From contig LNFB01000127.1 in assembly GCA_001464385.1 (NCBI GenBank), forward strand, positions 1-64,000: DNA of 64,000 bases, written 5' to 3'. The notes under the pieces are model-generated. The model did no database searches. It was not told the origin of the DNA and saw only the letters and a program-made list of their open reading frames with translations. Source of the stretch: Deltaproteobacteria bacterium Ga0077550. Its GTDB lineage: Bacteria > Myxococcota_A > Polyangia > Nannocystales > Nannocystaceae. Shown one piece after another: positions 8,128 through 16,481 of the stretch; positions within the stretch are counted from its first letter, which is position 1; each line of letters opens with the position of its first letter. The translations under genes were made by a program, and so were the position numbers.

Positions 8128-9777
8128 ATGCGCCGCATCTCGCTCATCTCCCGCATGACCCTGCTCGCCGGCACCGGCGTCGCCTTGCCGACCCTGCTCG
8201 CGTGCCTCGACCACCCGCTCAAGGACGTGAAGTACGAGGCGGCGTCGGAGAAGCAGAACGCGGTCCAGCTGACGGTCAACAAGGACGTCGACATCCTCTT
8301 CGTCATCGACAACTCGGGCTCGATGGGTGAGGAGCAGGGTCTGCTCGCCGCCAACTTCCCGGCGTTCATCGGCGTTCTCGAGGACCCGATGGTCAAGGCG
8401 AACTACCGCATCGGCGTCACGACGACCGACAACGGCAACCCGTGGTGCGGCAGCACGTCGCCCGAGGCCGGCAAGCTGCAGTTCTCGAGCTGCCGCGGCC
8501 GCCAGGGCCAGTTCGTGTTCAACGGCAACCCGCCGGCCGATGCGACCGCGGTCGCGTGCACCGATGTCTGCTCGACCGAGACCATCGGCCGCTTGCCCAC
8601 GACGACCGAGTTCGATCCCGAGCCCGCCGAGCGCCCCTGGCTCGAGAACATCGAGGGCAAGACCAACCTCGCCGGGGGAATCACCACGACCGAGGCGTTC
8701 CAGTGCTTGGGTCCCCAGGGCATCGCCGGCTGCGGCTTCGAGTCCCACCTCGAGTCGATGTACAAGGCGCTGCTCCGCGCCCAGAACTCCGACGAGGAGC
8801 AGTACGGCTTCTTGCGCAGCAACGCCATCCTCTCGATCGTGGTCATCACGGACGAGGTCGACTGCTCGTACAACAACAAGTTCGAGTCGATCTTCTTGCC
8901 GGCGGACCAGGGCGGCGGTCAGGTCTTCTGGTCCGATCCGGACGCGTCGGCGCCCACCTCCGCGGTGTGCTGGAACGCCGGCGTCGTGTGCGAGGGCAGC
9001 GGCACGCCCTATGACAGCTGCCGCTCGGCGAACAAGAACGTCGATGGCGACATCGACGTCGCCGACGGTGATTCCGTGCTCCACCCGCTCGGCCGCTACG
9101 TCGACTTCGTGCAGGAGATCGAGGTCGCGAAGCAGACGATCACGCCGAGCCAGGAGGTCCTGGTGGCCCTCATCGCCGGCGTCCCCGACGGCTACGACGG
9201 CGACCTGACCTACTCGAACTCGCTGGATCCGATCGACCAGGGCGACTTCGGCATCGGGCCCGGCTGCACGTACAACAGTGCCGAGGGGACCTCGACGGCG
9301 CGCCCGCCGGTCCGCATGCGCGAGTTCGCCGAGGAGTTCGAGGTCGGCGACGAGCCGAACATCTACTCGATCTGCCAGGACAACTACTCCGACGCCCTCT
9401 CCGCGATCGCCAACACGATCCGCGACCAGATCAAGCCGGCGTGCATGACCGCCTGCGTCGCGGACACCGACCAGGTGACCACCGGTCTGCAGCCGCAGTG
9501 CACCCTGATCCAGGAGGCGCCCGATGTCGCCAACGGCGACGTCGTCGAGACCAACATCGAGAAGTGCGCCGGCGACGGCAGCCTGCCCGACGGCGAGGAC
9601 GTGTGCTTCGTGACGCTGGTCGACGACGGCCTCTCGGACTTCTGCGCCGAGGAGGGCTGGAACCTCGAGTTCCAGCTCGTGCGCCGCGACGGCGTCCCGG
9701 CGCCCGGCGGCACCTCGGTCAGCGCGACCTGCCAGCTGTCGCAGAACAAGCAGATCGACTGCCCCGGACTGCCGTAG
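8128..9777 (+). CDS. VWA-domain lipoprotein
   Basis: 549 residues from ATG 8128, preceded by AAAAGGA at a suitable distance. The signal peptide ends in the lipobox TLLAC (Cys about residue 26), so the protein is acylated. A von Willebrand factor A domain follows: VDILFVIDNSGSMGEEQ (about residues 54-70) carries the DxSxS metal-ion-dependent adhesion motif, and ILSIVVITDEVDCSYNN supplies a later MIDAS-type Asp. About 20 cysteines, many in the C-terminal third (CMTACVADTD, CFVTLVDD), suggest disulfides in an exported protein. Related long VWA lipoproteins are common in myxobacteria; their ligands are mostly unknown. It appears monocistronic, with a strong terminator just after it. Confidence 0.85.
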   Translation: MRRISLISRMTLLAGTGVALPTLLACLDHPLKDVKYEAASEKQNAVQLTVNKDVDILFVIDNSGSMGEEQGLLAANFPAFIGVLEDPMVKANYRIGVTTTDNGNPWCGSTSPEAGKLQFSSCRGRQGQFVFNGNPPADATAVACTDVCSTETIGRLPTTTEFDPEPAERPWLENIEGKTNLAGGITTTEAFQCLGPQGIAGCGFESHLESMYKALLRAQNSDEEQYGFLRSNAILSIVVITDEVDCSYNNKFESIFLPADQGGGQVFWSDPDASAPTSAVCWNAGVVCEGSGTPYDSCRSANKNVDGDIDVADGDSVLHPLGRYVDFVQEIEVAKQTITPSQEVLVALIAGVPDGYDGDLTYSNSLDPIDQGDFGIGPGCTYNSAEGTSTARPPVRMREFAEEFEVGDEPNIYSICQDNYSDALSAIANTIRDQIKPACMTACVADTDQVTTGLQPQCTLIQEAPDVANGDVVETNIEKCAGDGSLPDGEDVCFVTLVDDGLSDFCAEEGWNLEFQLVRRDGVPAPGGTSVSATCQLSQNKQIDCPGLP

Positions 9778-9802
9778 TCGGCAGGGCTGCGCGCTCGACC
9801 CC

Positions 9803-9836
9803 AAGGCCCTCCGCACCGCGTGCGGGGGGCCTTTTG
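9803..9836 (+). terminator. Rho-independent terminator
   Basis: A 13-base stem (AAGGCCCTCCGCA / TGCGGGGGGCCTT, one T-G wobble) with a 5-base loop, running into TTTTGTT. It lies 25 bases after the VWA lipoprotein stop and separates it from the convergent barrel gene. Confidence 0.88.
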
Positions 9837-9846
9837 TTCTGCGCCG

Positions 9847-10683
9847 TCAGAACCGGACGCCGAGGCGCACGCCCGCCTGCAGGTAGACCGGGAACACGGT
9901 CGGCGCGGTGAGCAGCGAGAAGTAGCGGATCGTCGCGGCGATGCTCCAGCGATCGCCGATCGCCACCTCGATCGCCGCGCCGGCGTGGGCCCGCGGGACC
10001 ACACCCTGACGACACACGTTCTCCTGCGTCGCGCAGACGAGCCCCACGTCACAGCCGCCGTTCGACAGGCAGGCGCCGCCGCGCTGACCGTCGACCGCGG
10101 CGTTCGGGCTGCGGATGATCATCGCGCCCAGGCCCGCCTCGAGGATCGGGCGCACGCGGCCGAGGTCCATCGCGAACACCACGGCGCCGCCGAAGTCGAT
10201 CGTGTGCAGCGTGCCGCCGCGGGCCGCGAGCGTCGGCGGCCCGTCGTCCGGCCGCTCGTACTCGTCGAACACGCGGTGCCCCGTGTACGAGGCCAACAGG
10301 CGGATGCCGACCGGCGAGACGAGCTCGATGTCCAGCTCGGTGCCCACGCCGCCGCCGCGGATCGGGTTCGACGGGCGGCCGAGGAACGCCAGCCGATAGC
10401 TCGCGAACATCGGCGAGAGGGACAGCGCGACCCGCCGCCGCGACGAGGCTCCACCGCCGCTCCAGTCGTGCCCCCAGCGCCGGCGATCGTCGGGTGGCTG
10501 GCCCCCGGGCGCCCGCATCTTGGGCGTCGCTGCGTCGGGATCGACGGGGCGCGCAGGGATCGCAGGGGGCTTGGCCGCGGCGCTCGAACCGAGGGCCAGC
10601 CACGCCGCGGCGGCGCCCCCGAGCCGGAGACGGTCCCAGCGCCCTGGCCGCCGAATCCGCACGGCGACAAGTATATCTGGCAT
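9847..10683 (-). CDS. Predicted outer-membrane beta-barrel protein
   Basis: About 278 residues if started at ATG 10683; another ATG at 10695 and a GTG giving MRIRRPGRWDRLRLGG are alternatives, and all lead into the signal peptide AAAAWLALGSSAAA. After a Pro-rich, charged linker the mature part is made of alternating hydrophobic/polar strands (VALSLSPMFASYRLAF, GIRLLASYTGHRVF, TIDFGGAVVFAMDL, WSIAATIRYFSLLT) and ends in LQAGVRLGVRF. A terminal Phe after a strand is the usual signal for BAM-dependent barrels. Four Cys (CLSNGGCDVGLVC and one more) sit in a likely extracellular loop. It is divergent from the YfgM-like gene at 10744. The specific function is unknown. Confidence 0.7.
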   Translation of the reverse strand: MPDILVAVRIRRPGRWDRLRLGGAAAAWLALGSSAAAKPPAIPARPVDPDAATPKMRAPGGQPPDDRRRWGHDWSGGGASSRRRVALSLSPMFASYRLAFLGRPSNPIRGGGVGTELDIELVSPVGIRLLASYTGHRVFDEYERPDDGPPTLAARGGTLHTIDFGGAVVFAMDLGRVRPILEAGLGAMIIRSPNAAVDGQRGGACLSNGGCDVGLVCATQENVCRQGVVPRAHAGAAIEVAIGDRWSIAATIRYFSLLTAPTVFPVYLQAGVRLGVRF

Positions 10684-10743
10684 GGGCGTGGACATGTCGC
10701 GCGTGGGTACGGTACGAACGCGGACGCCGGAGTTTGGCTGCCA

Positions 10744-11658
10744 GTGACCGACGAGACCCGCAGGGACGATCAAGAGCCGAAGGCCGACGCCGACGCAGGC
10801 ACCGCCGCGTCCGAGCGGATCGACCTGCCCAAGTGGAACCGTTCGCGGGTCAAGCGGGTGCAGCCCGAGACCGCGACCGAGGGGCCGGATGCCTTCCAGC
10901 AGGGCGTCCGTGAGGCCGGCCGCACGGCGGTCCGTCGCGGTCCGCTGGTGATGATGGGCATCGCGGCGATCGCCGCGGCCATCGGCGGCGGGATCTGGTG
11001 GACGCGTCACCGCGCCGAGCAGGCCGCCGAAGGCACCCGCCTGCTCGCGCAGCCGGCCGCGTGGCGCTCCCGCGGTCGCATCGTCGATGTCGACCGCATC
11101 ATGAAGGATCGCAAGCGGCCGCCGCCGGTCCCGATCGCGCGCGACCAGGCCGAGCTCGATCGCAACGTCGACACCGCGATGGGCGCCCTCGTGGCCGGCG
11201 GCAGCGACGACGCCGCGACGCTGGGCCTGCTCGTGCGCGGCGGCACCGAGATGGAGCGCGGCGACTTCGCGGCCGCGCAGGCGACCTACGCCGAGTTCCT
11301 CACCAAGGCCGGCCTCGGCCACGAGCTCGCCTTTCTCGCGCAAGAGGGTGTGGCCGCGGCGCGCGAGGCCCAGGGCGACGTCGATGGGGCGATCGCCGAA
11401 TTCGACAAGCTGATCGGCGACGTCGGCGACTTCTTCCGCGACGAGGCGCTGTGGAACAAGGCGCGGCTGCTCGAGAAGGCCGGCCGCAACGACGAGGCGC
11501 TCGAGATCTACAAGCAGTACGCCGCCGAGTACCCCCTCGACAAGGCGTCCATCGCCCAGGCACAGGTCCGCGAGCGGCTCACCGAGCTCGATCCGTCGTT
11601 GGTGCCGGCGGAGCCGGGCGCGATGGCCCAGGGGCTCTCGGGTCTGCTCGGCCAGTGA
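10744..11658 (+). CDS. YfgM-like membrane TPR protein
   Basis: 304 residues from GTG 10744 (VTDETRRDDQEPKADAD). A charged cytoplasmic N-terminus of about 60 residues precedes one membrane helix (LVMMGIAAIAAAIGGGIWW) and a periplasmic tetratricopeptide-type region: GDFAAAQATYAEFLTKAG, LAFLAQEGVAAAREAQGDVD, FFRDEALWNKARLLEKAGRN and DEALEIYKQYAAEYP. This layout, directly before a BamB-like gene, matches YfgM of gammaproteobacteria, an ancillary Sec-translocon/chaperone-network protein. The BamB-like gene starts within 6 bases of the stop, so co-translation is likely. Assignment rests on architecture and neighbourhood. Confidence 0.72.
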   Translation: MTDETRRDDQEPKADADAGTAASERIDLPKWNRSRVKRVQPETATEGPDAFQQGVREAGRTAVRRGPLVMMGIAAIAAAIGGGIWWTRHRAEQAAEGTRLLAQPAAWRSRGRIVDVDRIMKDRKRPPPVPIARDQAELDRNVDTAMGALVAGGSDDAATLGLLVRGGTEMERGDFAAAQATYAEFLTKAGLGHELAFLAQEGVAAAREAQGDVDGAIAEFDKLIGDVGDFFRDEALWNKARLLEKAGRNDEALEIYKQYAAEYPLDKASIAQAQVRERLTELDPSLVPAEPGAMAQGLSGLLGQ

Positions 11659-11663
11659 CGGTG

Positions 11664-12905
11664 ATGTCGACGGCGATGGCGATGGCGAAGCCGACCCCGA
11701 CTCCGGCCGCGAAGGCGACCCGGCTCGCCCTCCTGCTCGCGACCGCGTCGCTCGCCCTCGCGTGTTCGCGGGGCGACGAGCCGCCGCCGATCTACCCGGA
11801 TCACTCGGACGGCGCCCGCGAGCTCGGCCGCGTCGAGCTCATGCGCCAGGTGACGGTGCCCGACAACTTCATCCTGCGCCCCGACGAGGCTGGGGCCGCC
11901 GGCGTCGACGCGCGACGCGGACTGGTCTACGTCGGCAGCCGCGAGGGCACCCTGTTGGCGATCGACGCCCAGGACGGCGAGGTCCGGTGGGAGCGGAGCC
12001 TCGGCGGTCCGGTCGCGAGCCCGCCGGAGCTCGTCGCCGATGCCGAGGGCGAGCTGCTGTTCGTCGGGACCGACAACGGTGAGCTCCATGCGATCGATCC
12101 CGCGACGCAGGTGGACCGCTGGACCTACGCGACCGACGGCCGCATCCGCAACCGCGCGCTGCTCGTCGAGGGCGTCGTCTACATCGTCACGTCGCGCGAT
12201 CAGATCTTCGCGCTCGACGCCCGCACGGGCAAGTGGCGCTGGCAGTACGAGCAAGAGCTGCAGACCGACTTCACCGTGCACGGCCACGCCGGCCTCGCGT
12301 TCGCGGCCGCCGCCGACCCGACCTCGGGCGAGCCGGGGCGCCTGTTCGCGTGCTTCGACAACGGAAAGGTCGCCGCGCTGTCGGCCGGATCCGGCGAGGT
12401 GTTGTGGCTCGCCTCGGTCGCGCCCGACGCGGGCGGCAACTTCGTCGACTGCGACACCACGCCCCTGGTCGACGATGTGACCGGCCAGGTCTACGTCGCG
12501 GGGCAATCGACCGGCGTGCACGCGCTCGGTCGCGACGACGGTGCGCTGGCGTGGAAATTCCCCGCCGAGGGCATCGGCGCGGTGATCGACGGACCCGGCG
12601 GCATGCTCATCGCGGTGTCGTCGCTCGAGGGGGTCATGGCGCTCGATCGCGAGGGCCGGGCGCTGTGGCGCACGCAGCTCGACCCCGGCAGCCTCGCGAC
12701 CCCGGTCGTCGTCGGGGACACGATCATCCTCACCCACGCCGAGTCCGGGATCGTCGCGCTCGACGTGCCGACCGGGATGTTGCTCGGGCACATCCCGACG
12801 GGCAGCGGGATGTCGAGCACGCCGGTGTTCGATCCGACGACGGGCCGCGTCTACGCGATCACCAACCGCGGTGTGCTCGTCGGCGTGAAGCTCATCGATC
12901 CGTGA
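11664..12905 (+). CDS. BamB-like PQQ beta-propeller lipoprotein
   Basis: 413 residues from ATG 11664; a GTG at 11655 overlapping the previous stop is also possible. The lipobox LALACS puts the protein at the envelope after acylation. The mature part is a propeller of PQQ-type blades: YVGSREGTLLAIDAQDGEVR, LFVGTDNGELHAIDPATQ, ITSRDQIFALDARTG-like (TSRDQIFALDARTGKWRW), VYVAGQSTGVHALGRDDGAL, GVMALDREGRALW and VYAITNRGVLVGVKL. BamB holds BamA in the outer-membrane barrel-assembly complex and is an eight-bladed propeller of about this size. The YfgM-like gene before it and der 2.8 kb away support the assignment. The last 14 bases overlap the convergent PilZ gene. Confidence 0.72.
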   Translation: MSTAMAMAKPTPTPAAKATRLALLLATASLALACSRGDEPPPIYPDHSDGARELGRVELMRQVTVPDNFILRPDEAGAAGVDARRGLVYVGSREGTLLAIDAQDGEVRWERSLGGPVASPPELVADAEGELLFVGTDNGELHAIDPATQVDRWTYATDGRIRNRALLVEGVVYIVTSRDQIFALDARTGKWRWQYEQELQTDFTVHGHAGLAFAAAADPTSGEPGRLFACFDNGKVAALSAGSGEVLWLASVAPDAGGNFVDCDTTPLVDDVTGQVYVAGQSTGVHALGRDDGALAWKFPAEGIGAVIDGPGGMLIAVSSLEGVMALDREGRALWRTQLDPGSLATPVVVGDTIILTHAESGIVALDVPTGMLLGHIPTGSGMSSTPVFDPTTGRVYAITNRGVLVGVKLIDP

Positions 12906-13599
12906 GCTCGCCGCCTCGGGACTGCGCGCGAACCATGCGCTGCACCTGATCGGCCTCCTCGCGCGAGCGGATCTGGAAGCGCACGCCGAAGCCTGCGGCG
13001 CCGCCTTGGCGCTGGATCCACGAGACCACCGCGGCGACGCGGAGGAACGGCGAGTGGGCGGTGCCCTCGAACTCGAGCTCGAGGCCCGCGCCGATCGGCG
13101 GCTGCAGGTGACTGAGGATGAACGCGCCGCCGCGGCTCAGGTCGCGCGCGCGGGTGTGCTGGCGGATTTCGCCGCAGCGCCAGTTCACGCCGAGGTCGAC
13201 GGGGATGCGCCGGTGCGCCCGCGCCGACGGGGAGCGCAGGCCGGCGAGCACGCCGCGCAGGTAGTCGAGCGGCGCGCGACCGACGGGGTCCACCGCGAGC
13301 ACGAGGGTGGGGGGGCCGCCCGCGGGGCTGGGCTCGCTGGCGACGACGCGGCCGTCGAGCTCGATCTCGTCGACCATCGCGCCGAAGCTGATCTCGATCA
13401 CGATGCGATCGCCGGGTGAGACGGCGTCGCGACAGGGGATGCGCAGGCGTGCGAGCTCGTCGCCGGCCTCTGCGGGGCCGAGTCGCTCTGCGAGCTGGGC
13501 GTCAGCACGCAGCCGGAGGCGTCGCGGCGAGCGGGGCTCGTCCCCGATGCCGACCAGCGTCACGCTGGATCGCGAGGCCACGGTTCGAGCATAGCGCAC
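12892..13599 (-). CDS. PilZ-domain protein, two beta-domains
   Basis: 235 residues from ATG 13599; a GTG seven codons in (VASRSSVTLVG) is an alternative. The N-terminal half (VSPGDRIVIEISFGAMVDEI) resembles the flagellar-brake-type domain that precedes PilZ in YcgR. The C-terminal half is a PilZ domain: HRRIPVDLGVNWRC supplies the RxxxR-type basic site and RARDLSRGGAFILS the DxSxxG motif, followed by SWIQRQGGAAGFGVRF. It should bind cyclic di-GMP. No membrane segment. It overlaps the end of the BamB-like gene by 14 bases tail to tail. A very strong inverted repeat lies immediately upstream of its start. Confidence 0.78.
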   Translation of the reverse strand: MRYARTVASRSSVTLVGIGDEPRSPRRLRLRADAQLAERLGPAEAGDELARLRIPCRDAVSPGDRIVIEISFGAMVDEIELDGRVVASEPSPAGGPPTLVLAVDPVGRAPLDYLRGVLAGLRSPSARAHRRIPVDLGVNWRCGEIRQHTRARDLSRGGAFILSHLQPPIGAGLELEFEGTAHSPFLRVAAVVSWIQRQGGAAGFGVRFQIRSREEADQVQRMVRAQSRGGELTDR

Positions 13600-13634
13600 G
13601 GCCCACGCAGGCGCCCGAGGGCGCCCCGTGGGCC
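13600..13634 (-). terminator. Strong two-part hairpin between bcp and the PilZ gene
   Basis: GGCCCACG (13600-13607) pairs with CGTGGGCC (13627-13634), enclosing a second perfect stem GGCGCCC/GGGCGCC. It lies 48 bases beyond the bcp stop and abuts the PilZ start on the same strand. There is no T-run, so it could be a terminator for bcp or a structured 5' leader of the PilZ mRNA. Confidence 0.4.
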
Positions 13635-13681
13635 ATGCATGGCGGTCGCGGGGCGAGGGGCCGCCGCGCCGCCGCGCGCCG

Positions 13682-15124
13682 CTAGGCCACGGCGGCGCGC
13701 AGGGCGTCGACGTGACCGGCGACGCGGACGGGCGACACCGTGTGCTCGATCTCGCCGGTCGGTCCGATGACGAACGTGCTGCGGACGACGCCGATCGTCG
13801 TGCGCCCGTACATCTTCTTCTCGCCGACGATGCCGAACGCAGACGCGACGACGTTGCCCGGATCCGAGAGGAGCGTGAACGGCAGGTCGTACTTGTTGCG
13901 GAACGACAGGTGGCTCTTCAGCGAGTCGCTCGAGACCCCGAACACGCGGATGCCCGCGCGCACGAAGGCGCCGTGTCCATCGCGGAAGTCGCAGGCCTCG
14001 ACGGTACAGCCCGGCGTGTTGTCGCGCGGGTAGAAGTACAGCACGAAGCGTTGACCCCGGAGCCGCGCGAGCGACCACGACTGGCCGTCGTCGCCCGCGA
14101 GCTCGAAGTCGGGTGCCGATTGTCCGGGACGCCGTGCACCGGAGGCGGAGGCCGCCGCACCGTTGCTCGCGCGGGGCGCCTTGCCGGACGCGTCTCGCTT
14201 CGTCGAGCCGCGCGATGCTCCACCGCCACGGCCGACCCGCGCGCGAGGAGCTGGCTTCGACGAAGCGTCGGTAGGGCCATCGTCGTCGTTGTCGCCGCCG
14301 CCAGCGTCGCCGCCGTCGTCGTCGTCGTGCTCACCCTCGTCCGCACCACCGCCGGCGGAGTACGCCTTCGCGGCCGCGGAGAGGGCTCCGGTGTTCTTCG
14401 TGCGGGTCTTGGTCGCACGCGCGACCTTGCCGGCCGCAGCCGATCCGTACGCGCTGTCGGTGTACGCCCGCGTCGCGTCGGCGATGCTCGCCGACTTCGG
14501 TGCCTTGCTCGCCTTCGCGTCGCCACCCTTGGGTGCCTTCGCTGCGGCGGCCTTCTTCGCGGCCTTCTTCGCGGGCTTCGCCGGGGCCGTCTCCGCGGCC
14601 GGTGCCGGGGCCTTGGCTGCCTTCGCCGCCTTCGCGGGCTTGGCTGCCTTCGCCGGCGCTGCAGCCTTCGCCGCCTTCGCGGGCTTGGTCGCCTTCGCCG
14701 GAGCAGCAGCCGCCTTCGCGGGCTTCGCTGCCTTCGCCGGAGCAGCAGCCGCCTTCGCGGGCTTCGCTGCCTTCGCCGCCTTCGCGGGCTTCGCCGGGGC
14801 GGCCGCCGCCTTCGCGGGCTTGCTCGCCTTCGCCGGAGCAGCGGCCGCCTTCGCGGGCTTCGCTGCCTTGCCCGCCTTCGCGGGCTTCGCCGCCTTCGCG
14901 GGCTTGGTCGCCTTCGCCGGAGCGGCGGTCTTTGCCGCCTTCGCGGCCTTCTTCCCCGCGGGCTTCGAGCCCTTCGCGGGTGCGGGTGCAGACGCTGATT
15001 CCGGCGCAGCGGCTGCCTTTGCCGCGCGTTTCGCCGGCGCGGGCTTGGAGGATGCACGGGAGGGGGCGGGGGCAGGCGCAGCCGGTGCCGCTTTGCCCCG
15101 CTTCGCATTCGAGGTGGTGGCCAT
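13682..15124 (-). CDS. Peroxiredoxin (BCP/PrxQ type) with a long histone-H1-like N-terminal tail
   Basis: 480 residues from ATG 15124, preceded by AGGAG about 10 bases upstream, which supports the long form. Residues about 1-200 are Lys/Ala/Pro-rich with repeats of the KPAKAAAAPAK kind, like histone H1 tails. Residues about 200-330 are mixed and include an acidic run (EGEHDDDDGGDAGGGDNDDD). Residues about 330-480 form a bacterioferritin-comigratory-type peroxiredoxin: NTPGCTVEACDFRD holds the peroxidatic Cys (about C373) and the resolving Cys five residues later (C378), with FYPRD before it and FGVSSDSLKSH after. The enzyme reduces hydroperoxides using thioredoxin. Stand-alone BCP is about 155 residues, so about 325 are additional. 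There is no signal peptide; the tail predicts nucleoid binding (inference). Confidence 0.88.
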   Translation of the reverse strand: MATTSNAKRGKAAPAAPAPAPSRASSKPAPAKRAAKAAAAPESASAPAPAKGSKPAGKKAAKAAKTAAPAKATKPAKAAKPAKAGKAAKPAKAAAAPAKASKPAKAAAAPAKPAKAAKAAKPAKAAAAPAKAAKPAKAAAAPAKATKPAKAAKAAAPAKAAKPAKAAKAAKAPAPAAETAPAKPAKKAAKKAAAAKAPKGGDAKASKAPKSASIADATRAYTDSAYGSAAAGKVARATKTRTKNTGALSAAAKAYSAGGGADEGEHDDDDGGDAGGGDNDDDGPTDASSKPAPRARVGRGGGASRGSTKRDASGKAPRASNGAAASASGARRPGQSAPDFELAGDDGQSWSLARLRGQRFVLYFYPRDNTPGCTVEACDFRDGHGAFVRAGIRVFGVSSDSLKSHLSFRNKYDLPFTLLSDPGNVVASAFGIVGEKKMYGRTTIGVVRSTFVIGPTGEIEHTVSPVRVAGHVDALRAAVA

Positions 15125-15730
15125 TGGTTGGTTCGCTCCTGGGCAGCTATGCGCCAGTCAGTGGGAGCGTGCCACGTTCGTCAGCGATGCGACAAGCGTG
15201 GAAGCACGATCGATGCACGATCGTCGACGACGCGAGATCGCTTCGCGGCTCGTCGTCGATGCAGCGATGGTCGGCCGACGCGGCCGCACGACGCACCGAC
15301 ATCGTCGACCGCCGTGCGACCCGCCGACCTGCCGACGCGCCGCACCGCGAGCCGACGGCCGGGACGCGCGCGGCCACATGCGCGTCGTCGATGCGACCCG
15401 AGCGTCGGCGACCCGAGCGTCGGCGACCCGAGCGTCGGTGCCCGAGCGTCGCGACCCGAGCGTCGCGACCCGAGCGTCGCGACCCGAGCGTCGCGACCCG
15501 AGCGTCGGGCGGCCGACGCGTGGCGCGGCGCTCGTCGGCGTCGCACGCCCTGCGGCGTTCGGGCCGACGATCGCGGTCGGGCGGGGCGTTCGGGCGCGCG
15601 TCGACGCCGGCAATTGCCGCGCCGGGCGACTGGACAGGGGCGCGTGCGGCTGGCTAGAGTGGGCTGCCGACGGTGACCCTCCGCCGCGATCGCGGGGGAA
15701 TCGGCGGCAACGGTGGAGGCCGACCCGCGC
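15125..15730 (+). other. 606-base intergenic stretch without a convincing gene
   Basis: The region lies between the start of the peroxiredoxin gene (minus strand) and the lipoprotein gene (plus strand), so promoters for both should be here, but no clear -35/-10 pair was seen. It is rich in TCG/CGA steps; readings on both strands are Arg/Ser-rich and are produced by the composition and by the tandem repeat at 15395-15508. No RNA gene was recognised. Confidence 0.6.
15395..15508. repeat. Eight-copy tandem repeat with core CCCGAGCGTCG
   Basis: Three 15-bp units (gacccgagcgtcggc, the third ending in t; 15395-15439), a 13-bp unit (15440-15452) and four 14-bp units (gacccgagcgtcgc, the last ending gg; 15453-15508). 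The core CCCGAGCGTCG is constant while unit length drifts from 15 to 14, so the array is not coding. Near-helical spacing could space protein-binding sites, or it may be simple slippage. Confidence 0.92.
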
Positions 15731-16465
15731 ATGTCCCGAGCCCTTCGGTTGTTTCTGTCCGCCACGTTCGCCGTGGGGTCCCAGGTCGCCTGCGACCAGA
15801 GCGGCCCCTCGGTCTCCGAGGCCCTCGAGTCCAAGGCCCCCGAAGTCCCGCCCGACTTCAAGCCCAACCCCAAGCCGCGTCCCGACGACCTCAAGCCGCC
15901 GACCGACGCCGAGTTCTCCGCGTGGGACCGCAAGGACCCGGAGGGCGAGAAGCACCTCTACAAGTGGGACAAGGCCAACGGCGACCGCATGCTCGGGTAC
16001 TGGGAGCAGCTGCAGTGCTTCCGCGAGAAGGTGATGGAGGAGGGCCAGAAGGCCTTCGGCGCCGAGCCCGGCTCACCGGCCGAGGAGCAGTGGTTCCAGT
16101 TCAAGCGGGCCTACGTGGTCCACCTCGACGGCTGGCAGCAGCGCCTCTTCGCGCTCGAGCCCCGGGTCCAGGAGAAGTCGAAGTTCATCGGCAACATCCT
16201 CGAGGCCCACGAGGCGGTCATGAACAACTACCCCAAGGCCTACAACGAGGGCGACAAGACCGAGCTCGAGAAGGTCGAGGCCCACTGGACCATCGTCGAG
16301 CAGAAGATGAAGAAGTACGCCAAGAACCTCGGGCTCGAGTGGATCCAGCGGGATCTCACCGACCCCAAGCAGGCCGAGGCCCACGCCAAGGTCTGCGAGG
16401 CCGCCTTCACGCCGCCGGATCGCAGCGGCAAGGCGAAGAAGGGCAAGAAGAAGGGGCCGATTTAG
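15731..16465 (+). CDS. Lipoprotein of unknown function
   Basis: 244 residues from ATG 15731; an in-frame GTG at 15713 adds six residues that do not fit a signal peptide. MSRALRLFLSATFAVGSQVAC is a lipoprotein signal with Cys at residue 21. A Pro/Lys-rich spacer (FKPNPKPRPDDLKPP) is followed by a helical, charged domain rich in Glu, Lys and aromatic residues (EKHLYKWDKANGDRMLGYW, KRAYVVHLDGWQQRLFAL), which looks like a helical bundle, and a basic tail (GKAKKGKKKGPI). No known domain recognised. Two copies of a palindromic intergenic repeat follow 16 bases after the stop. Confidence 0.75.
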   Translation: MSRALRLFLSATFAVGSQVACDQSGPSVSEALESKAPEVPPDFKPNPKPRPDDLKPPTDAEFSAWDRKDPEGEKHLYKWDKANGDRMLGYWEQLQCFREKVMEEGQKAFGAEPGSPAEEQWFQFKRAYVVHLDGWQQRLFALEPRVQEKSKFIGNILEAHEAVMNNYPKAYNEGDKTELEKVEAHWTIVEQKMKKYAKNLGLEWIQRDLTDPKQAEAHAKVCEAAFTPPDRSGKAKKGKKKGPI

Positions 16466-16481
16466 CGTTTCCCCCCCGCGG

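Noticed and set aside
15395-15508. Possible CRISPR array
   Set aside because: Repeats are directly adjacent with no spacers, and no cas gene is present.
15128-15676. Open frames on both strands across the tandem array
   Set aside because: They consist of repeat-derived Arg/Ser/Ala strings, start in no sensible context, and both strands are equally open.
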